NCBI GenBank assembly: GCA_018238155.1
Contig: JABCTZ010000036.1
Span: 248,001 to 312,000 of the forward strand
Direction: 5' to 3'
DNA: 64,000 bases
Source of the DNA: Candidatus Heimdallarchaeota archaeon
Lineage (GTDB): Archaea; Asgardarchaeota; Heimdallarchaeia; JABLTI01
Made by a program: the position numbers and the translations under genes. The notes under the pieces are model-generated. The model saw nothing but the letters and a program-made list of their open reading frames with translations. It did no database searches and was not told the origin of the DNA. Shown piece after piece: positions 26,909 to 35,194 of the stretch (its first letter is position 1; every line of letters starts with the position of its first letter).

Positions 26909-27658
26909 ATGCACTTTTACAACCCAACAAATTATGCATATCTTATTGGTGGTATTGTATCAATCATTGTTAGTATTTTAATTTTAACAAAAGATATTCG
27001 ACTTCCACTTAACATTCTATTAGCAACTACACTGTTCTTCTTTGGTATTTCGTTGTTGTTCAATGCTTTAACTTATCTTTTTACTACAATTGACCATGTA
27101 GGTGTGCAAATTATTCGAGATGTTTCCACAATTAGTGGTGGAATTGGTTCATTTCTTGCATTTATTACTGCTTTTACAATGTACAAGGGATTACACTATC
27201 TCAAAAAATGGCTCTTTATCATTCCAATTATAGTATTATGTATAGTAGATGTTACGATAGGAGCAATTTTTGATTATGTAGATACTGACAAAGTTTTGGG
27301 AGGAGTAAAAACAACTCAACCACTTTGGGTTATGATTTTTCTCTATGGGATACCGGTTATAATGCTAATTTTTAGCATCATCAATTTTTACCTTACAAGA
27401 AGAGAGGTAGAAGAGCAAATAATTAAAAAACGAATTTTATTTTTTATTCTTGGATTTTTCTTTCTGATTTTAGGTGTTCTGATATATGCCGTGTTTGGTA
27501 TTATAGAACAAGTTTTCGATTATCAATCTCAAACAGTGGAATACATAACTTGGATTTTTGCTTCACTCTCTTGGTGTGTAGGTCCCATACTAATGCTTGT
27601 GGGCTTTTATACTGGAAAATTCAGCAAAAATTCCACAGAAGAGATACAAGTTCTATAA
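26909..27658 (+). CDS. Seven-helix membrane protein, kinase-sensor-like
   Basis: 249 residues with about seven hydrophobic helices and few charged residues between them. The layout resembles the sensor part of the histidine kinase at 5421, but no kinase domain follows. ATG 26909 is chosen because GGTGA lies four bases upstream; TTG 26852 would add a non-hydrophobic extension. The function is unknown. Confidence 0.6.
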   Translation: MHFYNPTNYAYLIGGIVSIIVSILILTKDIRLPLNILLATTLFFFGISLLFNALTYLFTTIDHVGVQIIRDVSTISGGIGSFLAFITAFTMYKGLHYLKKWLFIIPIIVLCIVDVTIGAIFDYVDTDKVLGGVKTTQPLWVMIFLYGIPVIMLIFSIINFYLTRREVEEQIIKKRILFFILGFFFLILGVLIYAVFGIIEQVFDYQSQTVEYITWIFASLSWCVGPILMLVGFYTGKFSKNSTEEIQVL

Positions 27659-27738
27659 AAACAAAAGGATCTTTTTTGTTTCCAATTTAGAATCTAAATT
27701 ATTGTCTATTAATTTCTTCAATAGTATAATTGGAACAC

Positions 27739-27748
27739 TTTATAAATA
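27739..27748 (+). promoter_or_regulatory. Candidate TATA box
   Basis: TTTATAAATA is an excellent archaeal TATA match 78 bases before the TTG start at 27827. The same sequence occurs at 52689. Confidence 0.55.
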
Positions 27749-27826
27749 TTTGAGAGGTATAGTAATATGTGCTTGCAAGTGTTCAACTTGTCTTGCTAGA
27801 AAAATAGCCTAAACGGTGAAATTATT

Positions 27827-29446
27827 TTGAGGTCGAAAAATCTTGTATTAGTAACCTTTGTTCTTCTAATGCTCACACCAATCTTTGCAGTTAGTAGTAG
27901 TAGTGTACCAGATAAAACATACTCTACTCCCACAGATTGGAATTCGAGTGTAGGAGTTACTCCAGGGTTAACAATCAAATATACAATTAATGAGTTAGTT
28001 GCTCCATCAATGGATAATTTAACTATTCCAAATCTTGCCGGCAATTATCTCTATGTTAAAGTTATGTCCGTAGAAGATGATTATACATTCTCATCTGAAG
28101 AAGGTGTTCTCATTCGATATGGATTGGGTATTATTTTTAAAAAGGATGCGACATTCACTATTCGTGAAGGTTTTGCAGCAGCAGATTTTACTATACCAGC
28201 TGGTTCTGCAACTCCAGCAATGGTAATAGCTGGTGTTCCCCATTTTAATAATACTTTTGCACCCACATCTCCATTCTTCTTAAATAACGATTGGATTGAA
28301 CATAAAGATGTGTTAGATTCTCATGGGTTCAATGTTGTTGCTACTTCTTCTGAATTTGCAGTTTCCTTAAATAATGGAACTGGATCCATCTCAGCAAAGT
28401 GGCGAAAATCAGATGGTCTCTTGACTTCTATGGTTGTTGATGATATCTATGTAATGGGTATGAATTACTCAGGATTAAATTTGGATATCAGTCTATTATC
28501 GACAGAAGACAAAGGATTAGAGGTCGCTGTTGGTGATGAATTCATTTTGAAAAATGAATTTGCTTCTATGGAGATCACAGGTAGTGGTGATTTGTTTGAA
28601 ACAAATGAAACCCAATTCTCTTCTATGGAAGAAGAATATGAGTCAATTAAAGATGAGATAATGTTAAAATACACTGTTACAGAAATCGAAGGGTTATACT
28701 ACAAATGTGATGCTTCTGTTTTTGATTATGAAAAGAAAACTTTGGTTCCTTCTGAATTACCTGTTGTTTTCAATGGTTTTTTGGGTGCTATTGATGTTCA
28801 AGACCCACCTATGATTTATGATGCATTACTTGATCCACATATAACAAAAGGACCTGTTGCTTCAGCAACATATATTCCTGCAATTGCTCCAGTAATTACT
28901 CCTGATTTTGATATATACGGTGGATATTTAGTACTTGCAGACACATTAGTAGGTGTCTATTTGAATGATTTATTGGGCTTTTTACCAGCAATCTCTGAAT
29001 TGGAAGATCTTACTATAGATACTATCGAAGGAGACTTCTTCATGTCTGAGAAAAGAGGTTATGTCTACTTCCAAGAATCACTTAATGCTGAACTTTCATA
29101 CGATTATGAGATTTCTACTAGTCCTTTCTCTGCACAATTTACACTCGCATTTGATATTGGAGTTACTATTCAAGAAGAAGGATGGTTGGCATACCACGAA
29201 TCAGGTTTGGTCGCTGGAATGCGAATGAAATCAGATATTACTATAGAAGTAACTACAGATACATCTGTTTCAGGATTACCAACGGGTCAATTGACAATCC
29301 GTATTGACTTTAAGGTTGAAAATCCTGACTTTAATCCCCCAGATCCATTAGGTAGAGGTGTTATCCCAGGTTATACTTGGTTTGTAGTAATCCCAGCATT
29401 ACTCAGTCTTGCTGCAGTTGGTTTAATCTCTCGTAGAAGAAATTAG
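27827..29446 (+). CDS. Secreted, C-terminally anchored surface protein
   Basis: 539 residues. TTG start with GGTGA seven bases upstream. The signal peptide (LVLVTFVLLMLTPIFAVSSS) is followed by about 480 residues rich in beta-strand and acidic residues, then a C-terminal anchor (YTWFVVIPALLSLAAVGLIS) ending in RRRN. This signal, beta-rich body, helix and basic tail layout is common in large archaeal surface proteins. No enzyme motif is visible. A TATA box lies at 27739 and a hairpin terminator at 29461. Confidence 0.7.
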   Translation: MRSKNLVLVTFVLLMLTPIFAVSSSSVPDKTYSTPTDWNSSVGVTPGLTIKYTINELVAPSMDNLTIPNLAGNYLYVKVMSVEDDYTFSSEEGVLIRYGLGIIFKKDATFTIREGFAAADFTIPAGSATPAMVIAGVPHFNNTFAPTSPFFLNNDWIEHKDVLDSHGFNVVATSSEFAVSLNNGTGSISAKWRKSDGLLTSMVVDDIYVMGMNYSGLNLDISLLSTEDKGLEVAVGDEFILKNEFASMEITGSGDLFETNETQFSSMEEEYESIKDEIMLKYTVTEIEGLYYKCDASVFDYEKKTLVPSELPVVFNGFLGAIDVQDPPMIYDALLDPHITKGPVASATYIPAIAPVITPDFDIYGGYLVLADTLVGVYLNDLLGFLPAISELEDLTIDTIEGDFFMSEKRGYVYFQESLNAELSYDYEISTSPFSAQFTLAFDIGVTIQEEGWLAYHESGLVAGMRMKSDITIEVTTDTSVSGLPTGQLTIRIDFKVENPDFNPPDPLGRGVIPGYTWFVVIPALLSLAAVGLISRRRN

Positions 29447-29460
29447 CTTTTACATAATGA

Positions 29461-29497
29461 AAGTGCGTAAGTTTCGCACTTCTCCTCTTTCTTTTTT
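29461..29497 (+). terminator. Hairpin plus T-tract after the surface protein gene
   Basis: AAGTGCG (29461-29467) and CGCACTT (29475-29481) form a perfect 7-bp stem, followed by CTCCTCTTTCTTTTTT. Confidence 0.7.
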
Positions 29498-29568
29498 CAT
29501 CATCAAAATTTGTTTTTGAATTTAGCTCTTTTTAAATCAAATTTATCAAGTGTTCCAATGAAAAGGAG

Positions 29569-29577
29569 TTTATACTA
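29569..29577 (+). promoter_or_regulatory. Candidate TATA box
   Basis: TTTATACTA preceded by the purine-rich AAAAGGAG (BRE-like) sits about 70-80 bases before the glycosyltransferase start. Confidence 0.4.
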
Positions 29578-29648
29578 TCATAAGTTGAGTCTTTGCTTCC
29601 GCTTTAGGGATTTTGTGAGTAGACCTATTGAAATAGTCTGTGAACAAA

Positions 29649-31091
29649 ATGGCTTCGGAATTAGATGATACTACTGATGAGCTGAACAAGTTCAAACAAT
29701 TTTATAAAGTTATTTTAGTTTGTCTAAGAAAATTATTGTTGATACCTGAAGTAAGGATCATTTTTCTGTTAGTAATTGTTCGTTTAGTGTTCATCGTATT
29801 TACTCACTGGGGCATGGATTTTGATTTTTATATTGAAGTTTCTCAAAGAATTTTAGCCGGGGAACATCTATATACTGATTTTGATTCCACTCATATGCCC
29901 TTAGTTGATTTAATTTATCTTGCAATGTACACCATTTGCCCTTGGAAAGGAAGTATTATTGCATTACGTATTTTTATGAAATTTCCTTTTCTCATATCTG
30001 ATATTGGAATTGCCTTGGCAGTAATGAAAATTATAGAATTTGATCGTAAAAAAGAATTTGTTGCTGACACTGAATTGACTGTAGAACAATTTGTTAGTAT
30101 TAGAAAAGCAAAATTGATTGCCGGCTATTTTATAGTATTTAGTTTACCTCTTATCTTTCAAACTAGTGGGGGAAGATACGATAGCTTGATGATATTCTGT
30201 TTTACTATGGTGGTTTATTATCTTCAAAGAAATAATTGGTTTGGAGTTGCTTTTTTTGCTGCTTTAGGTACTTCAACAAAATATATTGGCATTATCTTCC
30301 TTCCCTTTGTCATTTTCTGGATGCGTAAAGAAGATTTCAAACCATTTGTTTTTGGTTTACTTCTTGGTTTTTTGCCCATTTACCCTTTTCTCATTATTTG
30401 CCCTGAAGGTTTCATTAGTACTATCTTAAATCGTAGTAGTCATATTGTTTATGGTTTTTCACTGTGGCATGCGATTTATATTATTTGGAATAATTTTTCT
30501 TTAAAATATGTTACAGGTATTGAAGCAACTTATGATAGTAGTGGAGAACCTTGGTTTGTTTGTGATTACTATATGCCAGTTTTTATTGCTTTTTATTCAC
30601 AAATTTTTATTTTTTATTTGTTATTTTGGTGGAAGATTATGCGTTCAGAATCCATTGATCAGCAATCACTCTCAACTTTGATTAGTATAGTTTTTATTCC
30701 ACTGTTTATTTTTAGCTTAACCTTCAAAGCAATCAATATCCAAGTATTGGCTTGGTTTATACCGTATATTGCATTGAGAAGTAAATTTGATTTGGCTTTA
30801 GAATACACTTTTCTTACTATAGTAAATGGCTTTGGTTTGATAGTCTTTCAAGCATATCATCCTGTTCCTTTTGCAAAATTGTCCAATGCTGCTGCAGGAG
30901 CAGGCTCCGTGTTTGATTTAATTGTGATACAACCAGTAATCTATCTTAAAAATCAAACTTCAGAATCAGTTTGGGTCAGTGTTGTTTTTATATCAATATT
31001 CTGGTTTCTAATTCGAACTTCAATTGAATTGTTTCTCTGTTTCAAAGAGCTACTATCAAATGCACAACAAATAAGAATCTCTGCTAGTTGA
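29649..31091 (+). CDS. GT-C fold membrane glycosyltransferase-like protein
   Basis: About 480 residues with 10-12 helices. The first external loop holds MDFDFYIEVSQRI and the next DFDSTHMPLVDLIY, an acidic-loop arrangement typical of GT-C enzymes that use polyprenyl-phosphate sugars. TSGGRYDSLMIF and LGTSTKYIGIIFLP follow the DUF2029/mannosyltransferase pattern. ATG 29649 is preferred with a GTGA upstream; GTG 29640 is possible. A role in surface glycosylation fits the epimerase and flippase-like genes nearby, but the donor and acceptor are unknown. Confidence 0.65.
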   Translation: MASELDDTTDELNKFKQFYKVILVCLRKLLLIPEVRIIFLLVIVRLVFIVFTHWGMDFDFYIEVSQRILAGEHLYTDFDSTHMPLVDLIYLAMYTICPWKGSIIALRIFMKFPFLISDIGIALAVMKIIEFDRKKEFVADTELTVEQFVSIRKAKLIAGYFIVFSLPLIFQTSGGRYDSLMIFCFTMVVYYLQRNNWFGVAFFAALGTSTKYIGIIFLPFVIFWMRKEDFKPFVFGLLLGFLPIYPFLIICPEGFISTILNRSSHIVYGFSLWHAIYIIWNNFSLKYVTGIEATYDSSGEPWFVCDYYMPVFIAFYSQIFIFYLLFWWKIMRSESIDQQSLSTLISIVFIPLFIFSLTFKAINIQVLAWFIPYIALRSKFDLALEYTFLTIVNGFGLIVFQAYHPVPFAKLSNAAAGAGSVFDLIVIQPVIYLKNQTSESVWVSVVFISIFWFLIRTSIELFLCFKELLSNAQQIRISAS

Positions 31092-31180
31092 TATATTAGT
31101 TATTTTTTCGTTTATTTCTATACTATAATTCAAATGATTTCTAAATACTTATTATAGCTTGTCTATTCAAGAAGAGTATC

Positions 31181-32137
31181 ATGGCTCAATGTAATTATCT
31201 TGGTTGTGAACGAAGTGAAGCACTACCATTTAAATGCAAATATTGTGGCAAATCTTTCTGTACGAAACATCGTCTTCCGGAAAATCATGCCTGTGAAAAA
31301 TTACATCTGAGTAAATCACCTATTTCTATTGAATCTAGCACTAAAATAGCAACTAAAGAACAGCTTGATTTTCAAGTTCCAAAAACTCGACAAGATAAAC
31401 GATTTACAACATATGATTTTGATGATGATTCACAATATTTTAGTAAAGGTTCGGATGGCAATATTTATTCTGTAAAATCTACAGAGAAACAAACACAAAG
31501 AAGAGCATTTTTTTCACAAGTGGGTGATTCTTTTACTACTGGAAAAGAATTTCTAGATATTTTAATAGCCTCTCTAATTGTTATGCTTTCCTTTGGTTTC
31601 ACAGCCATTGTTATGTCTCATGTTGGTTGGGTTTTTTCTGGTTTCATTCTTGCAATTATTCTAGTGTCATACCTCTCCACAATCATCCCCCGTAAATTAC
31701 TTGCAAAGAGATTTGGTTGCACTTCACGATTCATGTTAACCAAACTTGGTTTGCTGATTTCTGCTTTAACTATTATCTCTCCCATAAAGTATCTAAGCCC
31801 TGGAATGCTGGTGATTCCCGAGTTAGATTATATTGCAAAGAAAAGAAGTGGTATAATTAGTGCAGTTGGTTCAATGATTAATATTGCTCTTGGAACAGTC
31901 TTCATTATTCTTGGAATATTATTACCTGATTTCTCAATTGCAATTCTCATGCTAACTGGTGCATTCATCACTTCACAAATAACTCTCTTGAGATTAATTC
32001 CCATGCGTTTCTTACCTGGTAAGAGAATTTTAAATTGGAGTTGGCCTCTATTTACAATTATGCTAGTATTAACATTAGCAATCTTTATCTTATCAATTCT
32101 ATTTGGTGTAATGGGTCAACCTATTATAACAATCTAA
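31181..32137 (+). CDS. AN1 zinc finger fused to a degenerate site-2-protease-like domain
   Basis: 318 residues. Residues 4-40 are an AN1 zinc finger (CNYLGC, CKYCGKSFC, TKHRLPENHAC). After a polar linker, residues 125-318 form about six helices laid out like archaeal M50/site-2 proteases. Where the family has HELAH the sequence has TIIPR (167-171, followed by KLLAKRFG), and the PPLDG-like motif is RFLPG (276-280). The catalytic His, Glu and Asp appear lost. It may be a membrane pseudo-protease or adaptor. AN1 domains bind ubiquitin-pathway or stress partners in eukaryotes. Confidence 0.7.
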   Translation: MAQCNYLGCERSEALPFKCKYCGKSFCTKHRLPENHACEKLHLSKSPISIESSTKIATKEQLDFQVPKTRQDKRFTTYDFDDDSQYFSKGSDGNIYSVKSTEKQTQRRAFFSQVGDSFTTGKEFLDILIASLIVMLSFGFTAIVMSHVGWVFSGFILAIILVSYLSTIIPRKLLAKRFGCTSRFMLTKLGLLISALTIISPIKYLSPGMLVIPELDYIAKKRSGIISAVGSMINIALGTVFIILGILLPDFSIAILMLTGAFITSQITLLRLIPMRFLPGKRILNWSWPLFTIMLVLTLAIFILSILFGVMGQPIITI

Positions 32138-34935
32138 TTTCTAATTGCAATAGCAATATTCTCTTTTGAAAATTTATTTATAGTTGGTAGAATTGTTAGT
32201 GCAGAAATTAACAATAACGCCAAAATAAATATTGGAATTCCAATGTAATCGAAGGAGAATGTATAGGGTAAAATATTATTGCTTGTGAAAATCGGGCGAT
32301 TTATAACCATTGCTAGAAATGCAAATGGTATTCCAATAATCAATCCGGCAATGATTGAAACAAAATTTACTATTAACAACTCATTCAAAATCAAAGTTAA
32401 TAGATTTCTATTTGAGTTTCCAATTGTATTCAAAATAGCATTGTATTGCTTTCTTTGTGTCATTAAGAATTCAAGATTTGTTAATAAAATTATCATTCCA
32501 ATAATATTTAACATAACAATTTGAAATAAAATAAATGAATTTGTTTTTGGTATATAGAGGTTGATGTATTGACCTACATACTGTTCATTAATTATCTCAG
32601 AGTTTATAGATAAAATATCAGTAAAGGTTTTTAGCTCTTCAATAGTCTCATCAAAGTTTGAGCTCTTTGTTTGTTTAGCCAGGAAGAGACTTGTGGCAGA
32701 AACAGCATAATCAATTTGTACCTTTCTCTGATTTACCAATATATATTCTTGACTTGTTTGACCAATTTCAATATTATCTCCATACGCCAAACCAAATCCC
32801 GGTGCAGAATGGATGATTCCTGAAACACTAAAAATTTCTATATAGCTTCTATTGGGCATTTCTCTAACAGGTATAATTGACCCTACAGTTAGATTCAGTT
32901 TTTTTGCGAGAACATCACTAACAATTGCTCCATCTTGAGTATTATTTAACTTTAGCAATGCAGTCTCAACATCACCATTTTGATTTGAAGCCATCTCCCA
33001 CCGACCGATATCCAGATATTTTATTGGATCAATTCCATGAACAGTAACGCTATTATAAATTAATTTACCTTCTACACTAAGTACAGGCATTACATCTTCT
33101 ATTCCTGTTATGTTGTTTAAGCTCTCACAAAAATCTATGTCAATATAGGATGTATGAATGCGAAAATCTGCTCCATTATTATAATTCTGTTCATCATAAT
33201 AATTTCCAGAATTAGTTGCATACATACTCAAATAGAAAACATTCACACTTGCTAAAATAATTAGAACCAAAAGCAACGAAGAAATCTTTGACTTGGAATG
33301 TTTAAACGTATTTGCAATAAAGAAAGAATTCTTTTTGAACAGTTTATCATATAAAGATTTTATTTTTCCCAACATTGACTTTATTCCGATTGATGCAATA
33401 AACGAAATTAACATTACTAGTAAAATTATGAGTAAAAAGCTTACCATATTTTGTTGTGTTTGTTCTTTAGTAAAATTATAGATTTCATTAATTTCAAGAA
33501 AGGATAAAATTCCAAATGCTAAGAGTAGAGCTACAATTGAAATGAATGCTGTTGAGATAGCAATTATTGAAGTGGTTTTTTGAATTCTTTCTCGATTTCT
33601 CTTTTGGTGTTCTTCTAAACCACTGTCAAAAATTGTGTTGAATTTAATTATTGCAAAAATACCTATGATTAAGAGAGTACTTAAACACATATAGAATAGC
33701 ATTGAAAATGGAAATATCACACTACTAATGAATTCAGTAAATGCTGCCCAAGTAAATGAACCAGAAGTAAATGCTGGTATTAAGGCTGCAATGCCAAAAG
33801 AGCTAGTTATTGAAATAATAAAACCAATTATTGTAAGTATCAGGAATTCTAATAATAAGACAGTAAAGACTTGCCATTTTTCTCCTCCCCTTTCCTTATA
33901 TGTGTCAATTTGATTCTTTCTATTTTCAATTACTATATTTGTTGTGAACAATGAAAGTATTATGCTTATTACAACAACTGGAATTGCAAATATCAAGGCA
34001 GATTTAGAGACGCTATAGGCTTTGTCTAATTCTTTGATAGGTGCTTCTAGAATCATAGATTGAGATGATTGATAGGCAATTTTTAATCTGCTAGTTAAAT
34101 CGCGAATTTTTGGCATAATTTGATCTATGCCATCTTTTTTGAGTAATTTAATATCGCACTTCACTAACAACTCTGGTTGTAAACCGTTTTGTTTCATAAT
34201 CGTTGTATGGTTTATCATATTTTCTGACAGAAAAATAATCGAATCTTTAAGAAAAGTTATTGGCAAGACTTTTTGGATCATGGATACTGTTGGAATAGTT
34301 CGATATATTCCTCTAATTGTTACATTATAGAAATGCTCAAGATCACAATTGAATAGATACACTTCCCCCATCTCTGGACCATTTTTTGCTATGCTGACGT
34401 TCATTTTCATTCCAGGTTCAATTTCATACCCATAAATCCGTTCAATTTCCTGTGCTTCAAATTCACTAATCAATACTTCATTTTCTTGTAATTCAAAATC
34501 ACCTTTCACTAGAAATTGTGATTGGATTCTTTGTATTGCTTCTTTTGGTAGGAGTATTAATGATGTTAAGGATACTGGATCGTTCATATCGTCCTGATCA
34601 TCTTCTGGAGCAAAACGATATGTAACTGGTTTGTCTTCAGCATTGAAAAAGGCAATATTATAGTAAATTTCTGCTATTTCTTGAACAATTGGATCATTTT
34701 CTAAGAATTCTTTGATTCCGGGTAAATCTTTGTATAAATAGGTTGAAACTTTTAATTCATAATCTTGATCCACTAAAAAATCTTGAGCAGCTAAGTCTTC
34801 AGCCGTTGAAGACCACAATTGTAGTGATAGCAACAAAGTTATTGATATTATAATCCCTAATGTATAGATTGTAGATTGCTTCTTACTGTTGGAAATATTT
34901 TTCAAAGCTGATGTGAAATAGAATTTAAAGCCCAT
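32134..34935 (-). CDS. FtsX/MacB-type ABC transporter permease
   Basis: 933 residues. One N-terminal helix is followed by a large external domain of about 250 residues, a block of three to four helices (SALIFAIPVVVISIILSLFT and onward), two central helices, a second external domain, and a final block of helices. This duplicated FtsX layout is typical of permeases for lipoprotein or lipid export or of mechanotransmission. The N-terminus (NSKKQSTIYTLGIIISITLL) is typical. No ATPase gene is adjacent. The last codons overlap the AN1 gene end by four bases. Confidence 0.75.
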   Translation of the reverse strand: MGFKFYFTSALKNISNSKKQSTIYTLGIIISITLLLSLQLWSSTAEDLAAQDFLVDQDYELKVSTYLYKDLPGIKEFLENDPIVQEIAEIYYNIAFFNAEDKPVTYRFAPEDDQDDMNDPVSLTSLILLPKEAIQRIQSQFLVKGDFELQENEVLISEFEAQEIERIYGYEIEPGMKMNVSIAKNGPEMGEVYLFNCDLEHFYNVTIRGIYRTIPTVSMIQKVLPITFLKDSIIFLSENMINHTTIMKQNGLQPELLVKCDIKLLKKDGIDQIMPKIRDLTSRLKIAYQSSQSMILEAPIKELDKAYSVSKSALIFAIPVVVISIILSLFTTNIVIENRKNQIDTYKERGGEKWQVFTVLLLEFLILTIIGFIISITSSFGIAALIPAFTSGSFTWAAFTEFISSVIFPFSMLFYMCLSTLLIIGIFAIIKFNTIFDSGLEEHQKRNRERIQKTTSIIAISTAFISIVALLLAFGILSFLEINEIYNFTKEQTQQNMVSFLLIILLVMLISFIASIGIKSMLGKIKSLYDKLFKKNSFFIANTFKHSKSKISSLLLVLIILASVNVFYLSMYATNSGNYYDEQNYNNGADFRIHTSYIDIDFCESLNNITGIEDVMPVLSVEGKLIYNSVTVHGIDPIKYLDIGRWEMASNQNGDVETALLKLNNTQDGAIVSDVLAKKLNLTVGSIIPVREMPNRSYIEIFSVSGIIHSAPGFGLAYGDNIEIGQTSQEYILVNQRKVQIDYAVSATSLFLAKQTKSSNFDETIEELKTFTDILSINSEIINEQYVGQYINLYIPKTNSFILFQIVMLNIIGMIILLTNLEFLMTQRKQYNAILNTIGNSNRNLLTLILNELLIVNFVSIIAGLIIGIPFAFLAMVINRPIFTSNNILPYTFSFDYIGIPIFILALLLISALTILPTINKFSKENIAIAIRN

Positions 34936-35002
34936 TTTTTAATCACTCTTTAGGGAAATAAGAGACTTCGGATTATCTTAACATCTAATTGATAAATAAC
35001 CA

Positions 35003-35019
35003 AAGTATTAATAATACTT
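35003..35019. promoter_or_regulatory. Inverted repeat in the divergent promoter of the metal ATPase
   Basis: AAGTATT-AAT-AATACTT is a perfect 7-bp inverted repeat between the divergent permease and P-type ATPase genes. It may be a regulator site. Confidence 0.35.
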
Positions 35020-35194
35020 AGTTAAACCTTGATAATTCCTTCAAATCAGAGTATTTTGATTTATAACATTGCAATGTCAATCTACTTTAGATTCTAAAGA
35101 AAATAGTAAATTAAGACTATTTGCTATGCTAGATACGAATAACAAGATATCTCTCTTAAAGAGAAAATATCACACGGATGAGGTTGTTATAATA

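Noticed and set aside
27597..27812. 71-codon frame between the seven-helix protein and the surface protein
   Set aside because: It overlaps the end of the first gene, contains the TATA box of the next, and has no motif.
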